This document shows positions 54,715 through 62,415 of a DNA stretch of 64,000 nt, one piece after another. Made by a program: the position numbers and the translations under genes. The stretch comes from Aliidongia sp035943795 (GTDB taxonomy: Bacteria > Pseudomonadota > Alphaproteobacteria > ATCC43930 > CGMCC-115725), in the NCBI RefSeq assembly GCF_035943795.1, contig NZ_DASZBY010000100.1:143680-207679 (forward strand). Direction: 5' to 3'. The notes beneath the pieces are model-generated. The model searched no databases, was not told the DNA's origin, and saw nothing but the letters and a program-made list of their open reading frames with translations. How positions within the stretch are numbered: the first letter of the stretch is position 1; each line of letters starts with the position of its first letter.

Positions 54715-56028
54715 TCAGTTTCGGGCGAGCTTGACGCTGCCCTTGCCGGGAGGAACCACGACGCAGAGGTGGCCTTTCTTGTGGAGCGCCCCGCAGGCGT
54801 CGCGCGCCTGGCGTTCCGTCGAGAAGCCGTTCAGGCGGGCGCGGTAGATCTTGTGCTTCTCGTTCCTCTCCGGGGCCAGGATCGAGGTCTGGCCACGCAC
54901 GCCGGCGAGGCGGATCGCGTGATCGGCGGCTTCCTCAGCCTGGGAATGGCTGCTGAAGGCGCCGACCTGGACGGCCCAGCGCTCGCTCGACACCGCGGTC
55001 ACGATGCCGCCGGGCTTGGCGGCATGGGCGCGCAGGATCCGCGCCGAAGCCGGCGCTTGGGTCGCGGCCGGTGTGGCGGCCTCCGCCTTCGGGATCGGCG
55101 ACAGGGCGGCCAGCACGCTGCCGGCGCCGGCGAACAGGCGCTTGGCCGTCCGCGCACTCTGGCCGCCGGCCTCGGCCACCAGCATCGGGTCGGTCTGCCG
55201 ATGGGCGAAGCCGTTGTCGAGCAGGGTGGCCATCAGATTGTCGCGCACGCCGCCACTGGTCGAACCCATGACCACGCCGATCAGGCGATGGCCGTCACGC
55301 TCGGCCGACGAGGCCAGATTGAAGCCGGAGGCCGACGTGAAGCCGGTCTTGAGCCCGTCCATCCCGGCATAACGGTACATCAGGTGGTTGTGCCCTTTGA
55401 TGACCCGGCCGCGGAAGATGAACTCGCGCGTGGCGAAGAAGCGGTAATATTGGGGGAAATCGTCGTGCAGATGCTGGGCGAGCTTGACCAGATCGCGCGC
55501 TGAGGTGACCTGCTCGTCGTCGGGCAGTCCGGACGCATTGCGGAAGGTCGTGTTGGTCATGCCCAGCGCGTGCGCCTTGTCGGTCATCATGCGGGCGAAA
55601 GCCGTCTCGCTGCCGCCCGCCAGATACTCGCCGGCGATGGCGGCACAGTCGTTCGCCGACAGCACGACCATGCCGAGGACGCATTCCTTGACCGAAACCA
55701 TGTCGCCGGCCGGAACGCCCAAATGGGTCGGCATCTTCGCGGCGGCGAATTCGGAAACCGGCATGCGCGTATCTAGCGTGATCTTGCCGCGCTGCAAGGC
55801 TTCGAAAGTCATGTACAGCGTCATCATCTTGGTCAACGACGCCGGATGGTTCAATTCATCCGCATTGACCTCATTCAGCACTTCCCCCGTCGTGCTGTCG
55901 ATGACCATCGAGGCATAACCGGCCCAGGCGGAAGTAGAGCCGCCGGCTAGACAGGTCATGCCCAAAAGAACGGTTGCAACTGCCAAGCCCCCCTGGCGTC
56001 GCGACCGCCGAATTGAATGGATGCTCAA
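54715..56028 (-). CDS. dacA: D-alanyl-D-alanine carboxypeptidase with SPOR domain
   Basis: A 437-residue exported penicillin-binding protein that trims pentapeptides. A signal peptide (1-37, ending AWA) precedes the S11 domain with S64-L-T-K67, S124-A-N126 and K227-T-G229. After a linker rich in Ala and Pro, residues about 355-437 form a SPOR domain (ERWAVQVGAFSSHSQAEEAA) that binds denuded glycan at division sites. The start is a TTG (complement of 56026-56028) with GGGGGAGG 5 bases upstream. The upstream frame could extend 6 codons but lacks such a site. Confidence 0.92.
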   Translation of the reverse strand: MSIHSIRRSRRQGGLAVATVLLGMTCLAGGSTSAWAGYASMVIDSTTGEVLNEVNADELNHPASLTKMMTLYMTFEALQRGKITLDTRMPVSEFAAAKMPTHLGVPAGDMVSVKECVLGMVVLSANDCAAIAGEYLAGGSETAFARMMTDKAHALGMTNTTFRNASGLPDDEQVTSARDLVKLAQHLHDDFPQYYRFFATREFIFRGRVIKGHNHLMYRYAGMDGLKTGFTSASGFNLASSAERDGHRLIGVVMGSTSGGVRDNLMATLLDNGFAHRQTDPMLVAEAGGQSARTAKRLFAGAGSVLAALSPIPKAEAATPAATQAPASARILRAHAAKPGGIVTAVSSERWAVQVGAFSSHSQAEEAADHAIRLAGVRGQTSILAPERNEKHKIYRARLNGFSTERQARDACGALHKKGHLCVVVPPGKGSVKLARN

Positions 56029-56118
56029 CTCGGCCTCCCCCAACAAAGACGTTCCATCGTATCGATACGACGAGACATTAAAAAAATAGTGAATCTCTGT
56101 CCATCATCTTTCGATGCA

Positions 56119-56319
56119 TCAGTTGAATTTAGCTGTGGAAATCTTTTGCGTCGCGACAAGTCGCCGCTCTCCCCCCATCGACTGGAATAAAGCGGGAACG
56201 AGTCCCTGCACCCGGCGGATCAACCGCAAATGATCGGCCGCGAACACAGAGTCTGTTCTGACTTCGACGTGCGGGAATACCGCTCCCGTCTGGGCCGGGG
56301 CGGTGATTGATTGATTCAT
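56119..56319 (-). CDS. Possible 66-residue protein downstream of anbu
   Basis: An open frame starting MNQSITAPAQTGAVFPHVEV 9 bases after the Anbu gene stop, on the same strand. It has no recognised domain, signal peptide or membrane helix. There is no ribosome binding site, and third-position bias is weaker than in the core genes. Reinitiation after the upstream stop is possible, but the region may be non-coding. Confidence 0.3.
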   Translation of the reverse strand: MNQSITAPAQTGAVFPHVEVRTDSVFAADHLRLIRRVQGLVPALFQSMGGERRLVATQKISTAKFN

Positions 56320-56328
56320 TTCAGAAGG

Positions 56329-57051
56329 TTAGGGCAACAGCTTTTCGACCCAGGGACCGTCGGGCAATTGACCGGCCAGCTGGGTGATATGGCTGTTCCA
56401 CCACTGCCTCTGTTCCATGAGATCGTCATAGTCCAGTTCGGCCAGGCGGATCTTGCCGTCCTCGGTCGAGAGCGTGGCGAGATCGATCGGGTACCCCACG
56501 TCGGCCGCACTGAACCGGGTCGAATCGAACGACAGATAGGCGATCTTGAGGGCGGCCTGCATCGGCGTGTCGTAGCTGAGGGCCCGGTCGAGGATCGGCT
56601 TGCCGTAGGACGTGGAGCCGACCGAGAGATAGGGCGTGCGTTCGTCGCACGCGATCCAGTTGCCTTCCGGATAGATCATGAACAGGCCGGGCTCGGCATC
56701 GTCGACCAGCTTGCCGCCCATGATGCAATGCAGATTGAGCGGCAAGGCCGCGGCCTCCAGCGCCTCCTGGTCCTCAAGTTTGACCTTGCGGAGGGCCGTG
56801 CAGAAGCCATCGACCGCGTCGAGGATCCGGCGGAACGGCTTGGCGCCGGGGGCTCGCATATCCCGCTCCAGAAAGGCCAGCGTCTTGTCGCGCACCGAGC
56901 GCAGGCCGGAGGTCATGACCATGAACCGGCCGTCTTCGGCGCCGTGCAGCGTCAGCTTGCGGGCATGGGACACCTGGTTGCCCGAGGTCACCCGGCCGTC
57001 GGAGAGGGCGATCAGCCCCTCTCGAATCTTGATCCCGACGCAATAGGTCAA
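56329..57051 (-). CDS. Anbu-type proteasome-like peptidase
   Basis: A 240-residue Ntn-hydrolase of the Anbu (COG3484-like) group, bacterial relatives of HslV and proteasome beta subunits. A TTG start (complement of 57049-57051) gives the family N-terminus MTYCVGI, where Thr2 becomes the catalytic Thr1 after Met removal. SDGRVTSG follows near the Asp17 position and HARKL supplies the Lys33 equivalent. SVGSTSYGKPILDRA near 150 is also typical. Members form open helical rings. The usual transglutaminase, alpha-E and ATP-grasp partners are absent here. Divergent from the phasin gene. Confidence 0.85.
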   Translation of the reverse strand: MTYCVGIKIREGLIALSDGRVTSGNQVSHARKLTLHGAEDGRFMVMTSGLRSVRDKTLAFLERDMRAPGAKPFRRILDAVDGFCTALRKVKLEDQEALEAAALPLNLHCIMGGKLVDDAEPGLFMIYPEGNWIACDERTPYLSVGSTSYGKPILDRALSYDTPMQAALKIAYLSFDSTRFSAADVGYPIDLATLSTEDGKIRLAELDYDDLMEQRQWWNSHITQLAGQLPDGPWVEKLLP

Positions 57052-57200
57052 CCGCTTCTTCCCATTCGTTCCGTCCGCTCGCCCTCGAGCCCCCGGCGCA
57101 CCAGAGAATGCCTCAGGGGGCGGTCTCGCATCAAGCCTTGCCCAAGGTCGAGGGCGTTGGAAGCGGGGCTGCGGATTTCGTGCCTTTTCACAGATTATGT

Positions 57201-57268
57201 TGCAGTGCACAAAAAAATCATTGACTCCAGGAACGGGTACCCCTATCTCTGGGATGTGTTGCGGTGCA
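57201..57268 (+). promoter_or_regulatory. Phasin promoter with paired TGC-N3-GCA operators
   Basis: TGCAGTGCA (57201-57209) and TGCGGTGCA (57260-57268) match the PhaR recognition core. Between them TTGACT (57221-57226) and TATCTC (57244-57249), 17 bases apart, form a candidate promoter. The second site would lie just after the start point. PhaR binds such sites and leaves them when it binds polyhydroxybutyrate, which would turn on phasin synthesis. The rest of 57052-57326 shows no gene. Confidence 0.6.
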
Positions 57269-57326
57269 GCAATCGCTGGGAGCGGGAATTCAAGCCCACC
57301 CCGGACCCGCTCGTGGAGGACCTGAG

Positions 57327-58208
57327 ATGACGAATTCGGATCAGAAGACAGTGAAGCCCGTCGCCGCCAAGCCGACCAAGGCTGTGAGCGCGACCGTCGC
57401 TGCCAAGCCGGCCGCCAAGGTTTCCGCCGCGAAAGCCCCCATCGCCAAGCCCGCCGTTGCGCAGCCCGCCGCCGTGAAGGCGCCGACACCTCCTGTCGCC
57501 GCTGCCAAGCCGGTCGCCGCCGCGAAGCCCGTCGCTGTCGAAGCCGCGCCGGCCAGGACCCCGGCTCCCGGGCCCGTCGCAGCCCCGGCCGCCGTCGCGG
57601 CTCCGGCTCCGGTCGCCCCCAGGATCGAGCCGGTCGTTGCGGCCCCGGCGGCCGCTCCGGCCGCCGCCATCGAGAAATCCCCGGTGCCGGTCGCACCCGT
57701 GGTCAAGGCGGCCGCCGCCGCCGCCGTGGTTGAAAAGCACGTTTCGAAGCCGGTCGTCGAGGCGCCGGTTCCGTCAATCGTTCCCCCAAAGGCCTCGACG
57801 ATCCCCCCCGTCCTTTCCACTCCCCAAATCAAGGTGTTCCCCATGTCGACCCAGACCTTCAAGGGCTACGAAGACTTCGCCGCTTTCGGTAAGGCCAATC
57901 TCGAGGCTTTCGTTCAGGCCAACACGCTGTTCGCCAAGGGCTTCGAGGCCCTGTCGAAGGAAGTCGTCAGCCTGACCCAGTCGTCGCTCGAGAGCAGCGC
58001 CGCCGCCACCAAGGCGCTGTTCGCCGCCAAGACCCTCAAGGACGTCGTCGAGCTGCAGGCCGACTTCGCCAAGACCTCGTTCGAGAAGCTGGTCGCCAAT
58101 TCGACCAAGATCGGCGAAATGACCGTCAAGCTGGCGACCGACTCGAGCGCGCCGATCGGCGCCCGTGTCACCGCCGCTTCGGAAAAGGCTCTGAAGCCGG
58201 TCGCCTGA
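57327..58208 (+). CDS. Phasin family protein with Lys/Pro/Ala-rich N-terminal extension
   Basis: A 293-residue protein. Residues about 175-293 are a Phasin_2-type helical domain (TFKGYEDFAAFGKANLEAFV, LSKEVVSLTQSSLESSAAAT, LQADFAKTSFEKLVANSTK) that coats storage granules. Residues 1-172 are low-complexity Lys-Pro-Ala repeats (AAKPAAKVSAAKAP and similar) like the DNA-binding tail of PhaF, but at the N-terminus. GGAGG lies 7 bases before the ATG at 57327. An internal ATG at 57843 with AAGGTG 6 bases upstream could produce a 121-residue phasin-only form. An intrinsic terminator follows. Confidence 0.9.
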   Translation: MTNSDQKTVKPVAAKPTKAVSATVAAKPAAKVSAAKAPIAKPAVAQPAAVKAPTPPVAAAKPVAAAKPVAVEAAPARTPAPGPVAAPAAVAAPAPVAPRIEPVVAAPAAAPAAAIEKSPVPVAPVVKAAAAAAVVEKHVSKPVVEAPVPSIVPPKASTIPPVLSTPQIKVFPMSTQTFKGYEDFAAFGKANLEAFVQANTLFAKGFEALSKEVVSLTQSSLESSAAATKALFAAKTLKDVVELQADFAKTSFEKLVANSTKIGEMTVKLATDSSAPIGARVTAASEKALKPVA

Positions 58209-58284
58209 GACCGTCCTTCCCCGAGCGCATTCCTTCGCGCCATCGGTCGCTGCCATTCCTCCCCTATGGCGGCGATCGATCCGA

Positions 58285-58316
58285 CGGCCTCCCGGCTCAC
58301 GCCGGGGGGCCGTTTT
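58285..58316 (+). terminator. Intrinsic terminator of the phasin gene
   Basis: CGGCCTCCCGGC (58285-58296) pairs with GCCGGGGGGCCG (58301-58312), with one G-T pair and a TCAC loop, and is followed by TTTT. It lies 77 bases after the phasin stop codon. Confidence 0.8.
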
Positions 58317-58369
58317 CGATTCCGGGTCCTTGCACATGCAGGATTCGGGCGCGGCACGACCCAAGGGGC

Positions 58370-58399
58370 TTGGGTACGCGCCATCCGATCCCATATAGT
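58370..58399 (+). promoter_or_regulatory. Candidate clpS-clpA promoter
   Basis: TTGGGT (58370-58375) and TATAGT (58394-58399) are separated by 18 bases. The -10 is a close match to consensus and lies about 75 bases before the clpS start, after the phasin terminator. Confidence 0.5.
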
Positions 58400-58474
58400 T
58401 TCTCCCGAGCCTTTCCCTCTAGCGACGCCTTCGGACCCAATGGATCACCCGAGACTGCCTGCCCCGAGCCAACG

Positions 58475-58801
58475 ATGAGCGACATCGAAAAACGCGACGA
58501 CGACGACCATTCGACCGGCGTCGTCGTCAAGACCAAGCCCAAGACCCGCAAGCCTTCGCTCTATAAGGTCTTGATGCTGAACGATGATTACACGCCGATG
58601 GAATTCGTCGTGCACGTGCTCGAGCGGTTCTTCTCCAAGAACCGGGAGGAGGCGACCACGATCATGATGCACGTGCATCGTCGTGGCGTTGGGATCTGTG
58701 GCGTTTTCACCTACGAGGTTGCCGAGACAAAAGTGACGCAGGTCATGGATTTTGCTCGGCAGCATCAGCATCCTTTGCAGTGCACTCTGGAGAAGGAATA
58801 G
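58475..58801 (+). CDS. clpS: ClpAP adaptor protein ClpS
   Basis: A 108-residue N-degron adaptor. After a disordered acidic tail (IEKRDDDDHSTG), the core has LYKVLMLNDDYTPMEFVVHVL (near 30-50) with the Asn-Asp-Asp N-degron-binding segment, then MMHVHRRGVGICGVFTYEVAETK, and ends with the EKE pattern. It delivers N-end-rule substrates to ClpA, encoded 6 bases downstream. The start agrees with the family although the ribosome site is weak. Confidence 0.96.
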   Translation: MSDIEKRDDDDHSTGVVVKTKPKTRKPSLYKVLMLNDDYTPMEFVVHVLERFFSKNREEATTIMMHVHRRGVGICGVFTYEVAETKVTQVMDFARQHQHPLQCTLEKE

Positions 58802-58807
58802 CGCCCC

Positions 58808-61132
58808 ATGCTGTCGCGGAACCTTGAGAAGACGCTGCATCGAGCCCTGGCCTATGCCAACGAGCGGCGTCACGAATACGCGACACTCGAGCACCTGCTG
58901 CTCTCGCTGACCGAGGACCAGGACGCTGTCGCCGTGCTGCGCGCCTGCACGGTCGACGTCGACAAGCTGCGCCGGGATCTCGCCGGCTATGTCGACAACG
59001 AACTGGCGAGCCTCGTCTCGCCCCATGTGGAGGATGCCAAGCCGACCGCCAGCTTCCAGCGCGTGCTGCAACGGGCGGCGATCCATGTGCAATCGTCCGG
59101 TCGCGAGGAAGTGACCGGCGCCAACGTGCTGGTCGCCATGTTCGCCGAGCGCGAGAGCCATGCCGTCTATTTCCTGCAGGAGCAGGAGATGACCCGGTTC
59201 GACGCGGTCAACTACATCTCCCACGGCATTGCCAAGGCGCCGGGCCGCTCCGAGACCCGCCGGGTCCAGGGCGCCGAGGAGGAGCGGGTCGAGAATGGCG
59301 AGAAGAGCGGTGCCAAGCGCGGTCATGACGCGCTCGACGCCTATACCGTCAACCTCAACAAAAAGGCCAAGTCCGGCAAGATCGACCCGCTGATCGGCCG
59401 CGAGGCGGAGGTCGACCGCACCATCCAGATCCTGTGCCGTCGGTCCAAGAACAATCCGCTCTATGTCGGCGATCCGGGCGTCGGCAAGACCGCCATCGCC
59501 GAGGGCCTAGCCCGCCGCATCGTCCAGCTCGAAGTGCCGGAAGTGCTGCAGAACGCGGTGATCTACTCGCTCGACATGGGCTCGCTCCTGGCCGGCACCC
59601 GCTATCGCGGCGATTTCGAGGAGCGGCTGAAGGCCGTGCTGTCGGAGCTCGAGGCGCAGCCCCATGCGGTGCTGTTCATCGACGAGATCCATACGGTGAT
59701 CGGCGCCGGCGCCACCTCGGGCGGCGCCATGGATGCATCGAACCTGCTGAAACCGGCCTTGGCCAGCGGCACGATCCGCTGCATCGGCTCGACCACCTAC
59801 AAGGAATATCGGTCTTACTTCGAGAAGGACCGGGCGCTGGTCCGGCGCTTCCAGAAGATCGACGTCAACGAGCCGTCGGTCGAGGATGCGGTCAAGATCC
59901 TGCGCGGCCTGAAGCCCTATTACGAGAAATACCACAAGGTGCGCTATACGGCGGCGGCGATCCGGGCCGCGGTCGAGCTGTCGTCGCGCTACATCAACGA
60001 CCGCAAGCTGCCGGACAAGGCGATCGACGTGATCGACGAGGTCGGTGCCGCCCAGATGCTGCTGCCCGAGAGCCGGCGCCGCAAGACGATCACCGACAAG
60101 GAGATCGAGGCGGTGATCGCGACCATGGCCCGCATTCCGGCCAAGAGCGTGTCGCGCGACGACAAGGAAGTGCTGCTGAACCTCGACCGCGACCTGAAGA
60201 CCATGGTGTTCGGCCAGGACAGCGCGATCGAGGCGCTCACGTCTGCGATCAAGCTGGCGCGGGCGGGCTTGCGCGACCAGGAAAAGCCGATCGGCTCCTA
60301 CCTGTTCTCGGGCCCGACCGGCGTCGGCAAGACCGAGGTCGCGCGCCAGCTGGCCCGCACACTCGGCATCGAGATCACGCGCTTCGACATGTCGGAATAC
60401 ATGGAGCGGCACACGATCTCGCGCCTGATCGGCGCCCCGCCAGGCTATGTGGGCTTCGACCAAGGCGGGTTGCTGACCGACGCGGTCGACCAGCATCCCC
60501 ATTGCGTGCTGCTGCTCGACGAAATCGAGAAGGCGCATCCGGACCTGTTCAACATCCTGTTGCAGGTGATGGATTACGGCAAGCTGACCGACCACAACGG
60601 CAAGAACGTCGATTTCCGCAACGTCATCCTGATCATGACGACCAATGCGGGCGCCGCCGAGATGGCGAAGCCGGCGATCGGCTTCGGCAGCAACGTGCGC
60701 ACCGGCGACGATCAGGAGGCGATCAACCGGCTGTTCTCGCCGGAATTCCGCAACCGGCTCGACAGCATCATCTCGTTCGCGGCCTTGTCGCGCGAGACGA
60801 TCCACAAGGTCGTCGACAAGTTCGTCCTGCAGCTCGAAGTGCAACTGGCCGATCGCGGCGTCACGATCGAGCTCGACCAGGCCGCTCGCGATCACCTGGC
60901 CGAGAAGGGTTACGACCCGCTCTATGGTGCCAGGCCCTTGGGCCGGGTCATCCAGGAGAGCATCAAGAAGCCTCTGGCCGAGGAGTTGCTGTTCGGCAAG
61001 CTGGCCAAGGGCGGCGTCGTCACCGTCACGGTCAAGGACGACAAGCTCGCCTTCACGTTCCAGGCCTCGGCCCCGGAGAAGCCCGGCGGCGGGTCGGAAC
61101 CGGCGGAGAAGGAACCGGTCTTCGCCGAGTAA
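58808..61132 (+). CDS. clpA: ATP-dependent Clp protease ATP-binding subunit ClpA
   Basis: A 774-residue AAA+ unfoldase that feeds ClpP. The N-domain (about 1-145) binds ClpS. The first AAA module has GDPGVGKTAIAEGLA near 221 and the Walker B VLFIDEIHTVIGAGA; the second has GPTGVGKTEVARQLA near 501 and LLLDEIEKAHPD. FGSNVRTGDDQEA near 625 carries the IGF/L-type loop region (the family has IGL for ClpP docking; here IGFGSN). No middle coiled coil is present, as expected for ClpA. clpS lies 6 bases upstream. Confidence 0.96.
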   Translation: MLSRNLEKTLHRALAYANERRHEYATLEHLLLSLTEDQDAVAVLRACTVDVDKLRRDLAGYVDNELASLVSPHVEDAKPTASFQRVLQRAAIHVQSSGREEVTGANVLVAMFAERESHAVYFLQEQEMTRFDAVNYISHGIAKAPGRSETRRVQGAEEERVENGEKSGAKRGHDALDAYTVNLNKKAKSGKIDPLIGREAEVDRTIQILCRRSKNNPLYVGDPGVGKTAIAEGLARRIVQLEVPEVLQNAVIYSLDMGSLLAGTRYRGDFEERLKAVLSELEAQPHAVLFIDEIHTVIGAGATSGGAMDASNLLKPALASGTIRCIGSTTYKEYRSYFEKDRALVRRFQKIDVNEPSVEDAVKILRGLKPYYEKYHKVRYTAAAIRAAVELSSRYINDRKLPDKAIDVIDEVGAAQMLLPESRRRKTITDKEIEAVIATMARIPAKSVSRDDKEVLLNLDRDLKTMVFGQDSAIEALTSAIKLARAGLRDQEKPIGSYLFSGPTGVGKTEVARQLARTLGIEITRFDMSEYMERHTISRLIGAPPGYVGFDQGGLLTDAVDQHPHCVLLLDEIEKAHPDLFNILLQVMDYGKLTDHNGKNVDFRNVILIMTTNAGAAEMAKPAIGFGSNVRTGDDQEAINRLFSPEFRNRLDSIISFAALSRETIHKVVDKFVLQLEVQLADRGVTIELDQAARDHLAEKGYDPLYGARPLGRVIQESIKKPLAEELLFGKLAKGGVVTVTVKDDKLAFTFQASAPEKPGGGSEPAEKEPVFAE

Positions 61133-61160
61133 TCCGGCCAGGATCGTCGCTTGATATCGG

Positions 61161-61188
61161 AACGCCGGCCTCGCGAGGGGCCGGCGTT
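61161..61188 (+). terminator. Hairpin terminator of clpA
   Basis: AACGCCGGCC (61161-61170) pairs perfectly with GGCCGGCGTT (61179-61188) around an 8-base loop, followed by TCGCGTTTCC. It lies 28 bases after the clpA stop codon. Confidence 0.65.
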
Positions 61189-61258
61189 TCGCGTTTCCGA
61201 TCCGTCATCGATTCCATGCTAGCGTCCGGCGGAATTCATCGCTTCGCCGGAGACATCG

Positions 61259-61897
61259 ATGCCCCCGTCCGTCCGTCCGTCCGCCCGATCCTTCTTCTGG
61301 GCGGCGGCCAGCTGCGCCGTCCTGGTGCTGCTGGCGATCGGGTTCGCCGACCGGCCGGTCTCGACCTGGTCGCACGCCCATCTCCATGGCCAGCAAGGCT
61401 TCATCTGGCTGACCTGGATCGTCGACCCGATCCCGCCGCTGGCCGTGCTGGGCCTGATCGGTGCCGGCATCGCCGTGGTCGCCGGCTGGCGCCCGGGTGC
61501 GCGCGGACGGGTGCTGTTGGCGTTCTGCCTGGCGACCGTCGCGGCCCTGGTCATCAAGGACGAGCTGAAGATCCTGTTCGGCCGCACTTGGCCCGAGACC
61601 TGGACCAACAACAACCCGTCCTGGATCAGGGACGGCGTGTTCGGCTTCGAACCGTTCCACGGCGGCGCCGGCTGGTTCTCGTTCCCGTCGGGCCACACGA
61701 CCCTGATCACGGCGCCGATGGTCGTGCTGTGGCTCTGCGTGCCGCGGTTGCGCGCGGTCTGGGCGGCCCTGATCGCGCTGGTCGTGATCGGCCTGTTGGG
61801 CGCCGATTTTCACTGGCTGAGCGACATCATCGCAGGGTTCTATCTCGGCACGGCGGTCGCGATCGGCGTGGTGGCGCTGCTGCGGGCGAGACCGTGA
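61259..61897 (+). CDS. PAP2 family membrane phosphatase
   Basis: A 212-residue protein with about six membrane segments. The three phosphatase motifs are KDELKILFGRTWPE (Lys and Arg, near 100), FPSGHTT (near 143) and a third motif HWLSDIIAGFYLG (His and Asp, near 184). Relatives remove phosphate from phosphatidic acid, undecaprenyl pyrophosphate or lipid A. GGAG lies 7 bases before the ATG. The stop overlaps the next gene as GTGA. Confidence 0.9.
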   Translation: MPPSVRPSARSFFWAAASCAVLVLLAIGFADRPVSTWSHAHLHGQQGFIWLTWIVDPIPPLAVLGLIGAGIAVVAGWRPGARGRVLLAFCLATVAALVIKDELKILFGRTWPETWTNNNPSWIRDGVFGFEPFHGGAGWFSFPSGHTTLITAPMVVLWLCVPRLRAVWAALIALVVIGLLGADFHWLSDIIAGFYLGTAVAIGVVALLRARP

Positions 61898-62415
61898 GCG
61901 CGATCGGGATCCGGCCGCTGACCCAGGCCGATGCCGCCGGCTTCCGAGCCCTGCGGCTCGAAGGCTTACGCTTGGCGCCGGACGCGTTCAGTGCCGCCTA
62001 TGAAGACGAGGTTGAGCGCGGCGAAGCGGAATTCGCCAGCCGCATTCCGGACGCGCCGCCATCGGCGATCTTCGGCGCGTTCCGCGATGGCCGGCTCGTC
62101 GCGCTCACCGGCCTCGCGGTCCGGCCCGGCGCCAAGGAGCGGCATAAGGGCCTGATCTGGGGCGTCTATGTCGCAGCCGACGCCCGCGGCCTGGGCCTCG
62201 CCCGCCGCCTGCTCGACACGGCGATCGCCCATGCCCGCACGATCGAGGGACTGGAGATCCTGCAGCTCGGCGTCGCCGTTACGAACGAGCCGGCAAAGGC
62301 GCTCTATGGCGCCGCCGGGTTCGAGGTCTTCGGCATCGAACGCAAGGCGCTCAGGCTCGCACCGGGACGCTATGTGGACGAGGAACTGAGGATGCTGGAA
62401 CTGGCCGTCGGCTGA
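61894..62415 (+). CDS. GNAT family N-acetyltransferase
   Basis: A 173-residue protein from a GTG start at 61894 that overlaps the PAP2 stop. IRPLTQADAAGFRALRLEGL opens the fold, WGVYVAADARGLGLARRLL holds the acetyl-CoA loop, and VTNEPAKALYGAAGFEVFG is motif B. A YVDEELRMLEL ending is usual for this group. The substrate is unknown. Its 3' end overlaps the convergent gene by 46 bases. Confidence 0.88.
   Translation: MSAIGIRPLTQADAAGFRALRLEGLRLAPDAFSAAYEDEVERGEAEFASRIPDAPPSAIFGAFRDGRLVALTGLAVRPGAKERHKGLIWGVYVAADARGLGLARRLLDTAIAHARTIEGLEILQLGVAVTNEPAKALYGAAGFEVFGIERKALRLAPGRYVDEELRMLELAVG

Noticed and set aside
59434..61893. Long second-frame reading within clpA
   Set aside because: Only its end (61894-62415) is a gene, the GNAT; the rest is an out-of-frame shadow of clpA rich in Arg and Pro.
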